From: Saprospiraceae bacterium
GTDB lineage: Bacteria; Bacteroidota; Bacteroidia; Chitinophagales; Saprospiraceae
Length of the DNA: 64,000 nt
Reading direction: 5' to 3'
NCBI GenBank assembly: GCA_026129545.1
Contig: JAHCHX010000001.1
Span: 3,606,984 to 3,670,983, forward strand
In this document: piece by piece, positions 26,835 through 35,578 of the stretch
Position numbering within the stretch: position 1 is the stretch's first letter
Layout: the number at the start of each line of letters is the position of its first letter
The notes under the pieces: generated by a model
What the model was told of the DNA's origin: nothing
Database searches by the model: none
The model's input: only the letters and a program-made list of their open reading frames with translations
Position numbers and translations under genes: made by a program

Positions 26835-26937
26835 ACAGAAATTTACGAGTTGTCGTGATGCGGTGTAAGGAGTTGAGGAACATCCTGACAGCGGCAAGAT
26901 TTCTCCTCCAAGCCGTTATCGCGCATCCGGCCAACCT

Positions 26938-28005
26938 TTATTTTACCTTTAAAAATGCCTCCGCCAATTCCAGACCGCGCAATTGTGCCTCCACAAAAGC
27001 ACGCAGTTCGGCATAGTCGCCGCGAGCGTGTTTGAGAAAGCCGGAGGCCTGCCCATACACCGCCGGGAACAAGGATTTTTTTAGCAAATAAAAACCGTCG
27101 AGAAAATCACGCACCCCGCCTGAGATGATAAGGTGGCGCACTTTGCACCGCTCGCCCAGCTCTTTTTTCAGCACATTCGACATTTCGAGCATCTCGACGG
27201 CGGAGTGCCCGACCGCTGCTATCTTCTCAAAAATCATTTGTTTCACGGGAGCACTGCGAAGAAGCTCGAGCTTGGCGAAATTGGTGCCTCCAGCCGCTGC
27301 GAACTCAATGGCTTCGATGGGCATCTGAAGCAACGCCCGCAGGCTCTCTGGCCCGAAGCCTTGCCCTACTTCCTTCACAATGATTTTTATATCAAACAGT
27401 TGCGTGAGCGCCTCAATGGTCTCCAAAGGGGGGTGTTTGAACACATCGCCTTCGGGTTGCATGGCTTCTTGGAGGGGGTTCACATGAACGATGAGGCCGT
27501 CAGCGCGTAGTTTTTGGAGCAGGGCAGGGATGCGCTCCATCTCTTGCTTTTCCATTAGGTGCTCTATCTGCGCCACCCCTAAATTGGCATAAAGCGGCTG
27601 GTCGCTGCCTATGGTGTCGCGCACGTCGAAATCCGGGAGAAACTCGTCGCTGTAAAGCAATTGGCGACAGGAGCCGAGGCCCATGCCGAGGCCGAATTCG
27701 GCACAGGCGCGAGCGAGGTTGTGGTTGATGACCTTGGCAAGCGCCGTCCCGCCCGTCATGCTCGACACCCATATATGCGCACGGAGTGTTTTCCCCAAAA
27801 AGGAAAATGGCGCGAGCGACCCGGGCGTTGGATGCGCCGCGAGCAACGGCTCATAATAGAATCGGCTATCCAACTCGCCAGCTTCCACCCTGCTTTTAAA
27901 AGCCAGTTCGATGTGGTCTTTTTTTCTGGAAACAGCCGTAGGGTCATCGTCGGTCAGACCGATGAGCACGGCGGGGTGCAGTTTGTTTTGTTCGTCGGAT
28001 GCCAT
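26938..28005 (-). CDS. fni: Isopentenyl-diphosphate delta-isomerase, type 2 (FMN-dependent)
   Basis: Interconverts IPP and DMAPP with FMN and NADPH. The 355 residues have the family start SRKKDHIELA (~26), the FMN-binding SSMTGGT (~81), the conserved HVNPLQEAMQPEGD (~172, with the catalytic Gln and Glu/Asp) and the phosphate-binding ISGGVRDFLDG near 292. Length is typical. It is the first gene of the minus-strand series Idi-2, HMG-CoA reductase, LytTR and is preceded by a TACCTTTG box. Confidence 0.92.
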   Translation of the reverse strand: MASDEQNKLHPAVLIGLTDDDPTAVSRKKDHIELAFKSRVEAGELDSRFYYEPLLAAHPTPGSLAPFSFLGKTLRAHIWVSSMTGGTALAKVINHNLARACAEFGLGMGLGSCRQLLYSDEFLPDFDVRDTIGSDQPLYANLGVAQIEHLMEKQEMERIPALLQKLRADGLIVHVNPLQEAMQPEGDVFKHPPLETIEALTQLFDIKIIVKEVGQGFGPESLRALLQMPIEAIEFAAAGGTNFAKLELLRSAPVKQMIFEKIAAVGHSAVEMLEMSNVLKKELGERCKVRHLIISGGVRDFLDGFYLLKKSLFPAVYGQASGFLKHARGDYAELRAFVEAQLRGLELAEAFLKVK

Positions 28006-28025
28006 TCAGGAGTGTAAGCGTTTGG

Positions 28026-28033
28026 CAAAGGTA
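28026..28033 (-). promoter_or_regulatory. TACCTTTG -7 box before fni
   Basis: An exact TAnnTTTG match on the minus strand, 20 nt before ATG 28005. The nearest upstream TTG gives a 24-nt spacer, slightly long. Confidence 0.45.
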
Positions 28034-28259
28034 CGGCTATGAGATTGCCCCAGAAAACAAAACGACAGGCCAAAGGTTGGGGGCATTACCGCACAAACGT
28101 CGTTTAGTCGCGTAATTTTCCCGCAACGCACTCGCCCGTTTCTATGCCGGAAAATAAAATTCCGTAGTTTTGCCGCCGTTTTCGGGCAAACACGGCTCGT
28201 TCTCTGTGATTTTCAATTCGTTACACCAACTTTTTTCTCACTAAAATAAGATTTGCCGG

Positions 28260-30725
28260 ATGGAGTCTCTGGTTTACATTCTACCCTTTTTCGGTTTCAT
28301 AGGGCTTGTTTATATGTTCATCCTTCAAAATTGGGTGACTAAGCAAGACGCAGGCGACGAAAAAATGAAAGGCATTGCCAAAAACATTGCCGATGGCGCC
28401 ATGGCGTTCCTAAAAGCCGAGTATCGTATCCTTGCCATTTATGTAGCGGTCGCCACCGCTCTTTTGGTGTGGCTCAGCACACTTGTGACGACCAGCCATT
28501 GGCTGATTGGCGTTTCGTTTATCATTGGCTCGCTATTCTCTGTGCTGGCTGGTTACACAGGTATGCGCATTGCCACGCAGGCCAATGTGCGCACCACACA
28601 AGCGGCTCGCAGCAGCTTGGCCAAGGCTTTGGATGTTTCTTTCAAAGGCGGCTCCGTGATGGGTCTTGGTGTGGCAGGCCTGGCCGTTTTGGGATTGAGC
28701 CTTTTATTCTCGATATTTTACAGTGTTTTCATGGGCGGTGAATACGGTGCTGCGGGCGCAGGATATGCTGGTATGTCGCGGGTGTTGGAAGTGCTTGCAG
28801 GCTTCTCTTTGGGTGCCGAATCCATCGCGCTGTTCGCTCGTGTGGGCGGCGGCATCTACACCAAAGCTGCCGATGTGGGTGCTGACCTCGTGGGCAAAGT
28901 GGAAGCTGGCATCCCAGAGGACGACCCGCGCAACCCGGCCACTATCGCCGACAACGTGGGCGACAACGTGGGCGACGTGGCTGGCATGGGTGCCGACTTG
29001 TTTGGCTCCTATGTGGCTACGGTATTGGCTGCCATGGTGCTCGGCAACTCCGTGTTGCGCTACACCGATGCATCCAACGACGGGTTTGGCGGCATTGGCC
29101 CCATCCTCTTGCCGATACTGATTGCAGGCTTGGGCATCGTGTTTTCCATTATCGGTATGTTGCTCGTGCGCGTGAAAGACGACGGGGAAGCCAGTGCAGG
29201 CAAGGTGCAAGGCGCTTTGAATCGCGGCAACTGGGTGAGCATCATCATCACAGGCATTGCCTGCTATCCTATCATCAATTGGATGTTGCCCAAGCATATC
29301 GGAATGCACTTCTTTGGCGACCCCACCGTAACTGCCGTGCCCAGCGTCAACGTCTTCTTCGCTGTTGTGATTGGTCTGGTCGTCGGAGCCTTGATTTCTG
29401 CCATTACCGAATACTACACAGGTCTGGGCAAAAAACCAGTCTTGAACATCGTGCGGCAATCGGCCACAGGCCATGCCACCAACGTCATTTCGGGTCTTGC
29501 AACAGGCATGATGTCCACATGGATGCCGATAGTGATGTTCGCCGCGGCAATATGGGGCGCATACACGCTGGCTGGCTTTTATGGGGTGGCCATTGCGGCA
29601 TCTGCCATGATGGCCACGACAGCCATGCAATTGGCCATTGATGCTTTCGGGCCAATTGCGGACAATGCGGGTGGCATTGCCGAAATGAGCGACCTGCCAA
29701 AAGACGTGCGCTCGCGTACCGACGTGCTCGATTCCGTAGGCAACACGACGGCTGCCATCGGCAAAGGCTTCGCTATCGCTTCCGCTGCGCTGACGGCGTT
29801 GGGGCTGTTCGCGGCTTATGTTGATTTCACGGGAATTCAGGGCATCAACATCTTTAAAGCAAACGTGCTGGCGGCGCTGTTCGTGGGCGGCATGATTCCA
29901 GTGGTTTTCTCCGCTTTTGCCATGCAAAGCGTGGGCAAGGCCGCGATGGATATGGTGAATGAGGTGCGCCGTCAGTTCCGCGAAATTCCGGGCCTGCTGG
30001 AAGGCACGGGCAAAGCGGACTACCAACGCTGCGTGGAAATATCCACGAAGGCAGCCCTGCGCGAAATGATTCCTCCCGGTGCCATTGCCCTCATTACCCC
30101 CCTTATCATCGGCTTTTTGATGGGCGCAGAAGCGCTCGGTGGCTATATGGCGGGTGTGACTGTGAGCGGCGTGATGTGGGCCATTTTCCAATCGAACGCA
30201 GGCGGCGCATGGGACAACGCGAAAAAATCCTTTGAGAAAGGAGTGGAGATTGATGGCAAGACCTACTACAAAGGTTCGGACCCCCACAAGGCGGCTGTGA
30301 CCGGCGACACCGTGGGCGACCCATTCAAAGATACTTCCGGGCCTTCGATGAATATCCTTATCAAACTGTCGTGCCTTGTTGGTTTGGCTATCGCGCCCAT
30401 TTTGGGGCAACACACTGCCGGCCATCAACATTCGCCGCTCATGCCACAAGGCACGCTCAACGCGCCTACGATGACCTCCCCAATGAATCTCCAACAAAAG
30501 ATGGATGCTTCCCAACTGCAACAAATGCCTACGTCGGTGCAGCCACAAATACAGGGTGAAAACTCACTATCGCCCAACGCCAACCCCAGCGGCACTTCAT
30601 CGCCCGGCACCACAGGCTCTCAGCCCCCTTCTGGTTTCTCAACACAACCCAGTATGTCAACCCAGCCACAGAGCCTTGACAGAAATGCGACTCAGCAGGG
30701 GCAGGAGCAACAGAAGAAACAGTAA
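28260..30725 (+). CDS. hppA: K+-dependent membrane pyrophosphatase (ion pump) with low-complexity C-terminal tail
   Basis: Couples PPi hydrolysis to H+ or Na+ export across the inner membrane. The 821 residues contain about sixteen helices. The substrate site DVGADLVGKVEAGIPEDDPR is near 205, followed by NVGDNVGDVAGMGADLFGS. GNTTAAIGKGF near 495 has Ala where K+-independent enzymes have Lys, so K+ dependence is inferred. After the last helix (LSCLVGLAIAPILGQ, ending near 712) there is an unusual ~110-residue tail rich in Gln, Ser, Pro and Thr. Which ion is pumped cannot be decided by eye. Confidence 0.93.
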   Translation: MESLVYILPFFGFIGLVYMFILQNWVTKQDAGDEKMKGIAKNIADGAMAFLKAEYRILAIYVAVATALLVWLSTLVTTSHWLIGVSFIIGSLFSVLAGYTGMRIATQANVRTTQAARSSLAKALDVSFKGGSVMGLGVAGLAVLGLSLLFSIFYSVFMGGEYGAAGAGYAGMSRVLEVLAGFSLGAESIALFARVGGGIYTKAADVGADLVGKVEAGIPEDDPRNPATIADNVGDNVGDVAGMGADLFGSYVATVLAAMVLGNSVLRYTDASNDGFGGIGPILLPILIAGLGIVFSIIGMLLVRVKDDGEASAGKVQGALNRGNWVSIIITGIACYPIINWMLPKHIGMHFFGDPTVTAVPSVNVFFAVVIGLVVGALISAITEYYTGLGKKPVLNIVRQSATGHATNVISGLATGMMSTWMPIVMFAAAIWGAYTLAGFYGVAIAASAMMATTAMQLAIDAFGPIADNAGGIAEMSDLPKDVRSRTDVLDSVGNTTAAIGKGFAIASAALTALGLFAAYVDFTGIQGINIFKANVLAALFVGGMIPVVFSAFAMQSVGKAAMDMVNEVRRQFREIPGLLEGTGKADYQRCVEISTKAALREMIPPGAIALITPLIIGFLMGAEALGGYMAGVTVSGVMWAIFQSNAGGAWDNAKKSFEKGVEIDGKTYYKGSDPHKAAVTGDTVGDPFKDTSGPSMNILIKLSCLVGLAIAPILGQHTAGHQHSPLMPQGTLNAPTMTSPMNLQQKMDASQLQQMPTSVQPQIQGENSLSPNANPSGTSSPGTTGSQPPSGFSTQPSMSTQPQSLDRNATQQGQEQQKKQ

Positions 30726-30756
30726 CCGCTGACCTTTTTTCTGGTGCATATATGGA

Positions 30757-30789
30757 GCGCCCCGGCCTACCAAAGGCCGGGGCGCTTTT
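30757..30789 (+). terminator. Rho-independent terminator after hppA
   Basis: A perfect 12-bp GC-rich stem, GCGCCCCGGCCT (30757-30768) with AGGCCGGGGCGC (30774-30785), followed by TTTT. Confidence 0.9.
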
Positions 30790-30803
30790 GATTTGTTTCT
30801 TGT

Positions 30804-31064
30804 GTGTTGGAATACTTCGCGCTTGTAAATGATTGCTGCAAACCCATCCTCGACTCCCGCATAAAGGCGCTCGGCCAAAAAATCCGACGTTCCAAGCTCA
30901 GCCGGGAAACCAAGAACCGCTACTACAATTTTTTGAAAAAACTCGATAAAGTCATCAAATACGCTTGGCAAGCCAAAAGCCCCAAACGCGCCAAATTGAT
31001 AGCAGAAATCAGAAACACCCCAGAAATTGTCGCCAGAGAGTGGCTACTGGAGAAATTAGCATGA
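30804..31064 (+). CDS. Small basic protein coupled to purC, unknown function
   Basis: I do not recognise it. It has 86 residues from a GTG start, very basic and helical, with LSRETKNRYYNFLKKLDKVI and a C-terminal PEIVAREWLLEKLA. Its stop TGA overlaps the purC start as ATGA (31061-31064), a typical sign of translational coupling, which is the main reason to call it real. It starts only 15 bp after the hppA terminator, leaving little room for a separate promoter. Confidence 0.5.
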   Translation: MLEYFALVNDCCKPILDSRIKALGQKIRRSKLSRETKNRYYNFLKKLDKVIKYAWQAKSPKRAKLIAEIRNTPEIVAREWLLEKLA

Positions 31065-32038
31065 GTACCTTCGCACCCATGACTGCCATCCACGAAACAA
31101 ACTTTCGACTCCCCGGCCAAACAGCCTTCTACAGAGGCAAAGTCCGCGACGTCTATACCCTCGGCAACCTGCTCGTGATGGTCGCCAGCGACCGCATCTC
31201 GGCTTTCGACCACATCCTGCCACGCCCCATCCCCTACAAAGGCGCCGTGCTCAACCAAATCGCCGCCCACTTTCTCAATGCCACCCGCGACATCTGCCCC
31301 AATTGGCTCGTCGCCACGCCCGACCCAAATGTCGCCATCGGCCACCGATGCGAACCCGTGCGCGTGGAGATGGTCATTCGGGGCTATCTGGCCGGCCATG
31401 CGGCACGCACTTACGCCGCTGGCCTGCGCGAGCTCTGCGGCGTTCGCCTGCCCGACGGCTTGCGCGAAAACGACCCTTTCCCCGAACCCATCATCACACC
31501 TACCACCAAGGCCGACGAAGGCCACGACGAGGACATTTCAAGGGAAGAAATCCTGAAACGCGGCTTGGTCAAAAAAGAAGACTATGAGCAAATGGAAGCC
31601 TACACACGGGCGCTTTTTCGGCGCGGCACCGAAATGGCCGCCGCGCAAGGGCTGGTTCTCGTGGATACCAAGTATGAATTCGGCAAAAACGACGGCCAAA
31701 TCGTACTGATGGACGAAATACACACGCCAGACAGCTCGCGCTATTTTTACGCCGATGGCTACGCCGAGCGCCAGGCCAAAGGCGAAAAGCAGCGGCAGCT
31801 AAGCAAAGAATTCGTGCGCGAATGGCTCATCGCCGCGGGGTTTCAAGGAAAAGAAGGCCAGCAAATGCCCGTCATGCCCGATGCTTTTGTGCAAGAAATC
31901 ACCGACCGCTACATTGAGCTGTTTGAAAAAGTAACAGGAAGGCCCTTCGAAAAAGACACGTCGGACGATGCCCCAGCGAGAATCGAGCGCAACATCTTAA
32001 AAGCACTGGAACAAATTCGACTCGCACATGAAATCTGA
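31061..32038 (+). CDS. purC: Phosphoribosylaminoimidazole-succinocarboxamide synthase
   Basis: Joins CAIR and aspartate with ATP to form SAICAR in purine synthesis. The 325 residues show GKVRDVY near 24, SDRISAFDHILPRPIPYKG at ~45-63, the EMVIRGYLAGHA block near 104 and the C-terminal DTKYEFG...LMDEIHTPDSSRY region near 203-228. The ~325-residue length fits the longer family type. The frame is open from 30965, but ATG 31061 overlaps the preceding stop and gives the usual N-terminus. The next gene starts 11 bp inside its 3' end. Confidence 0.93.
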   Translation: MSTFAPMTAIHETNFRLPGQTAFYRGKVRDVYTLGNLLVMVASDRISAFDHILPRPIPYKGAVLNQIAAHFLNATRDICPNWLVATPDPNVAIGHRCEPVRVEMVIRGYLAGHAARTYAAGLRELCGVRLPDGLRENDPFPEPIITPTTKADEGHDEDISREEILKRGLVKKEDYEQMEAYTRALFRRGTEMAAAQGLVLVDTKYEFGKNDGQIVLMDEIHTPDSSRYFYADGYAERQAKGEKQRQLSKEFVREWLIAAGFQGKEGQQMPVMPDAFVQEITDRYIELFEKVTGRPFEKDTSDDAPARIERNILKALEQIRLAHEI

Positions 32039-32810
32039 AAAAATGATACCCGCCATCCACAACTGGTGCGACCGTTGGTGCGAGCGTTGCGTTTTCATCG
32101 AGCGCTGTGCCGTCGGTGCCGCCGAACTGAGGCGCTGGCAACGCGACGCGCCCATGACCGACGAAGAAGTGTGGCAAGAAATCAGCGACAGCTTCAACGA
32201 GGCGCTGCGAATGTTGGACGAAATGATTCGGGAGGCAGGCCTCGACCCAGAAGAAATCACCAATCAGCCCGAACCCGAAACAGACCCAAACATCGAAAAG
32301 TTGGAAGAAGAAATGTGGGAGCAAGGAACGCGCTATCTCAATGCCGTAGATGCCTTCTTCAAAAACAACAAAGCGTTTTTTGAAGAAAAAGGCGTGGACA
32401 TACAGCGTCGCAACGACATGGACCTACCCATTGACTTCGACGAGTTGAACAGCCTCCAAGAGGCCATCGAAATCATTTTACAATACGCCTCCCTTATCAG
32501 CGTCAAAGCCCGCCGCGCCATATCAGGCATGGACAACATGCACGACACCGACATCTGGGGCGACCCGCCTCACCAAAGCGATGCCAACGGCAGCGCCAAA
32601 ATCACCATCATCACCATAGAGCGCAGCCTCGGCGCGTGGGAAATCCTGCGCAAGCAGTGGCCAGAAAAAGCCGACGAAATCCTCGATATGCTCGTGCAAC
32701 TTAGCCGCTTGCGCAAACGTGTGGAACAACTTTTCCCCGATTGGCAAAAATTCGTCCGCCCCGGCTTCGACACCGAGCCGCCGCAAGTGCGGCGGTTTGA
32801 GATGAACTGA
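32028..32810 (+). CDS. Cysteine-motif protein in the purC cluster, unknown function
   Basis: A 260-residue soluble protein I cannot assign. It opens with a compact cysteine cluster, CDRWCERCVFIERC (C-x3-C-x2-C-x6-C, residues ~14-27), able in principle to bind Zn or an iron-sulfur cluster. The rest is acidic and alpha-helical (TDEEVWQEISDSFNEAL, then ERSLGAWEILRKQWPEKADE). It overlaps the purC 3' end by 11 bp, so the two are very probably co-expressed. Confidence 0.65.
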   Translation: MKSEKMIPAIHNWCDRWCERCVFIERCAVGAAELRRWQRDAPMTDEEVWQEISDSFNEALRMLDEMIREAGLDPEEITNQPEPETDPNIEKLEEEMWEQGTRYLNAVDAFFKNNKAFFEEKGVDIQRRNDMDLPIDFDELNSLQEAIEIILQYASLISVKARRAISGMDNMHDTDIWGDPPHQSDANGSAKITIITIERSLGAWEILRKQWPEKADEILDMLVQLSRLRKRVEQLFPDWQKFVRPGFDTEPPQVRRFEMN

Positions 32811-32846
32811 AAAACACCTTATTTTGCAGGAGCAAACTGCAAGGAC

Positions 32847-33482
32847 ATGGTAGCAGAATTTTTGGATAAAGAAACACTCTCGCCGGAAGAGGCCGTCATC
32901 AGATTAGGCGCTATTTCATTCGACGAGCCGATGCGCAAAGAGCAATTTGCTTTGTTGGCCGAACGCTTCCCCGACCTTCGGATGGAGCGTGAGGCCGATG
33001 GAAAAGTCTTAATTATGCCTCCAGTAAAAAAAGGTTCCGGCAGAAGGGAGTCCCGTCTATCTGGGCTGCTTGCCCCTTGGCATGAAAAAACGCATTTGGG
33101 AGAATGGTTCGGCCCCTCGGCTGGCTTCGATTTGCCGGACGGCTCTTCCAAAGCAGCCGATGCCGCTTGGCTTTCCGATGAAAAACCTGCCTCCGACCCG
33201 GCCTCAGAAGAAGATTTTATTCAAACTGCTCCCGATTTCGTCGCCAAAGTTCGCTCAGCCACCGACCGCTTGAAAAAAACTCAACAAAAAATGACCGAAA
33301 CTTGGATGGACAATGGCGTTCGCCTTGCTTGGCTTATTGACCCCTATGAAGAAAAAGCATACATCCACCAGCAAGGTCATCAAGTGGAAATCGTGGAAGG
33401 CTTTGATGGCAAAAAACTTTCCGGCGAAGACCTGCTGCCCGGTTTTGAGCTGCCACTGGAAGCGATGAAAAGAAAGATTTGA
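32847..33482 (+). CDS. Uma2 (DUF820) family nuclease-fold protein, active site altered
   Basis: A 211-residue protein matching the Uma2 restriction-endonuclease-like fold: the KAADAAWLSDEK block (~108) has the usual acidic residue and the C-terminal NGVRLAWLIDPYEEKAYIH (~155) is typical. In the core strand most members have PDFVIELRS or PDLVVEV, with an active-site Glu; here it reads PDFVAKVRS, with Lys in that place. Nuclease activity is therefore doubtful. Uma2 genes are common but their biological role is unsettled. It lies 36 bp after the Cys-motif gene on the same strand. Confidence 0.75.
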   Translation: MVAEFLDKETLSPEEAVIRLGAISFDEPMRKEQFALLAERFPDLRMEREADGKVLIMPPVKKGSGRRESRLSGLLAPWHEKTHLGEWFGPSAGFDLPDGSSKAADAAWLSDEKPASDPASEEDFIQTAPDFVAKVRSATDRLKKTQQKMTETWMDNGVRLAWLIDPYEEKAYIHQQGHQVEIVEGFDGKKLSGEDLLPGFELPLEAMKRKI

Positions 33483-33520
33483 CCCCTCCACAAACCCTCA
33501 AACCGCAACCTATTTTTTCC

Positions 33521-34972
33521 ATGTCCTTTTTAAAAGACTCCTCCCTGCTCCGCCGCGAAGCTTTCATCAACGGCCAATGGAGCGCCGCCGACTCTGGCAA
33601 AACCTTCCCAGTCACGAACCCCGCCACAGGCGAAGCGCTGGCGCAGGTCGCCGACTTGGGTGCCGACGAAACCCGCCGCGCCATCGCCGCCGCCGAAGCA
33701 GCCCTGCCCGCATGGCGCGCCAAAACCGCCACATCCCGCGCCCACATCCTGCGCCGCTGGTACGAGCTCATTCTCGAACACGCCGACGACCTCGGCTTCC
33801 TGCTCACTCTCGAACAGGGCAAGCCCCTCGCCGAGGCACGCGGCGAAATCCGCTATGGCGCCACGTTCATCGAGTGGTTTGCCGAAGAAGGCAAACGCGC
33901 CTACGGCGATGTCATCCCGCCACATCAGGCGGGAATGAGGTTGCTGGTGACGAAACAACCCGTCGGCGTGGTGGCCGCCATTACTCCTTGGAATTTTCCG
34001 AACGCCATGATTACGAGGAAAGTAGCACCCGCGCTGGCAGCAGGCTGCACCGTCGTCCTGAAACCTTCGGAAGAAACGCCGCTCTCTGCTTTGGCCTTGG
34101 CCGAACTCGCCCAACGCGCAGGCCTCCCCGCAGGCGTGCTGAATATCGTGACTGGCCTCGATGCCCCAGCCATCGGCAAAGAGCTGACCGACAGCCCCGT
34201 CGTGCGAAAACTTTCCTTCACCGGCAGCACCGAAGTAGGCAAGCTCCTGATGCGCCAATGCGCAGATACTGTGAAAAAAATCTCACTCGAGCTCGGCGGC
34301 AACGCGCCCTTCATCGTGTTCGACGATGCCGACTTGGACGCGGCGGTCGAAGGAGCCATCGCTTCCAAATACCGGAATGCCGGTCAGACCTGCGTGTGTG
34401 CCAATCGTCTTTTTGTGCAAACCGCCGTTTACGAGGCATTTTTGGAAAAATTCACCATCGCCGTGCAAAAACAAAAAGTCGGACCCGGCACCGAACAAGG
34501 CGTGCAAATCGGCCCGCTTATCAATGACGAAGCACTGGAAAAAGTCGCCCGATTGGTAGGCGATGCCTCCCGGAAAGGCGCGCGACTGCTCACGGGTGGC
34601 CATGCGATGCAAGGCACTTTTTACGAACCCACCATCCTTGCCGACGTGGATGACCGCATGGACATCATGCACGAGGAAATTTTCGGCCCCGTTGCCCCCG
34701 TCACTCGTTTTGAGACCGAGAATGAAGTAATCGAAATGGCGAACGATACACCCTACGGCCTCGCTGCCTATTTCTATGGGCGCGACATTGGGCGGGTATT
34801 TCGCGTAGCGGAGGCGCTGGACTACGGCATGGTGGGCGTGAACACTGGCCTCGTCGCTACCACCGTCGCGCCATTTGGCGGCATGAAAGAAAGCGGTATC
34901 GGGCGTGAAGGCTCGAAGTATGGGTTGGAGGAGTTTTTGGAAGTGAAGTATGTGTGTTTGGGAGGGATGTGA
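33521..34972 (+). CDS. gabD: NAD(P)-dependent succinate-semialdehyde dehydrogenase-type aldehyde dehydrogenase
   Basis: Oxidises an aldehyde, probably succinate semialdehyde, to the acid. The 483 residues have the aldehyde dehydrogenase order: PWNFPNAM near 155, the Gly-rich coenzyme loop FTGSTEVGK near 232, catalytic Glu in ELGGNAPFIV near 256, and the Cys in NAGQTCVCANR near 290. FGGMKESGIGREGSKYG near the C-terminus is typical of GabD-like enzymes. ATG 33521 is chosen over a 14-codon extension. Its stop abuts the stop of the next, opposite gene with no gap. Substrate is inferred from family resemblance only. Confidence 0.87.
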   Translation: MSFLKDSSLLRREAFINGQWSAADSGKTFPVTNPATGEALAQVADLGADETRRAIAAAEAALPAWRAKTATSRAHILRRWYELILEHADDLGFLLTLEQGKPLAEARGEIRYGATFIEWFAEEGKRAYGDVIPPHQAGMRLLVTKQPVGVVAAITPWNFPNAMITRKVAPALAAGCTVVLKPSEETPLSALALAELAQRAGLPAGVLNIVTGLDAPAIGKELTDSPVVRKLSFTGSTEVGKLLMRQCADTVKKISLELGGNAPFIVFDDADLDAAVEGAIASKYRNAGQTCVCANRLFVQTAVYEAFLEKFTIAVQKQKVGPGTEQGVQIGPLINDEALEKVARLVGDASRKGARLLTGGHAMQGTFYEPTILADVDDRMDIMHEEIFGPVAPVTRFETENEVIEMANDTPYGLAAYFYGRDIGRVFRVAEALDYGMVGVNTGLVATTVAPFGGMKESGIGREGSKYGLEEFLEVKYVCLGGM

Positions 34973-35446
34973 CTACTGGTATTCAGGATGTTTTTCGATA
35001 AATTTCCAAAGTCCGCTCATCGCCGTCGAGCGGACTTTGTTTTTTAAAAATCCCGACCAGCCGAGCAGCAAACCCGTCGCGCCGAGCGATTGCCGCGACC
35101 AGCGCCAGAAAGAGAAACTATCCTCGTGGCGAATGATTTTGCCCTCCAGAAACTCGAACCGCGCTTCTATGACATTGTGTACTCGTCGGCCCGTGCGCGA
35201 AAAAGTGTACCAAGCTTCCCAATGTGCCCGGCCCGAATTTTCATTGGCCTGAACGCTGGAAAATTCCACGCGCAAATCTTTGCCCGCTTCGCAGAGCATG
35301 TGCCACATCGCGGCGATTTCTTTGCCGTTTTTCAGGCCGAACGCTTCGTCGCGGAACGTCGCGTCGGGGTGGTAGCAAGCCGCCATGTCGCGGTAGTCCT
35401 TGCGCTGAAAACTTTCGTAGAAATGGCGGATCAGTTGTTCGTTCAT
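34973..35446 (-). CDS. SnoaL/NTF2-like fold protein
   Basis: A 157-residue cytosolic protein. The first ~110 residues fit the NTF2/SnoaL pattern: IRHFYESFQRKDYRDMAACY, then DATFRDEAFGLKNGKEI and WEAWYTFSRTGRRVHNVI, followed by the RFEFLEGKIIRHEDSF strand. A polar C-terminal extension (~115-157) is less usual. The function could be a small enzyme or ligand-binding protein. ATG 35446 begins the fold directly. Its stop abuts the gabD stop. Confidence 0.8.
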   Translation of the reverse strand: MNEQLIRHFYESFQRKDYRDMAACYHPDATFRDEAFGLKNGKEIAAMWHMLCEAGKDLRVEFSSVQANENSGRAHWEAWYTFSRTGRRVHNVIEARFEFLEGKIIRHEDSFSFWRWSRQSLGATGLLLGWSGFLKNKVRSTAMSGLWKFIEKHPEYQ

Positions 35447-35462
35447 GTCAGGAGGAGGGTGT

Positions 35463-35563
35463 TTTATACTTCGTGTCGTCAAGCTTTCAGTGCATAAGGT
35501 GATTCATTCAAAATCAGGGAGAGCAATCATGAGCATCAAATTAAATCTTGGAAAATCAATGCG
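35463..35563 (+). repeat. Dispersed ~105-bp intergenic repeat, copy C (diverged)
   Basis: It starts TTTATACTTCGTGTCGTCAA and has TTCAAAATCAGGGAGAGCAA and then AATCAATG. It keeps the same block order as copies A and B but with more changes in the first block. It lies between the SnoaL-like and DinB-like genes. Confidence 0.7.
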
Positions 35564-35578
35564 TGTTCTCAACGTTCC

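Noticed and set aside
28704..30548. A 614-codon open frame on the minus strand opposite the pyrophosphatase
   Set aside because: It is the antisense shadow of a highly conserved gene, rich in His and Arg with no domain pattern.
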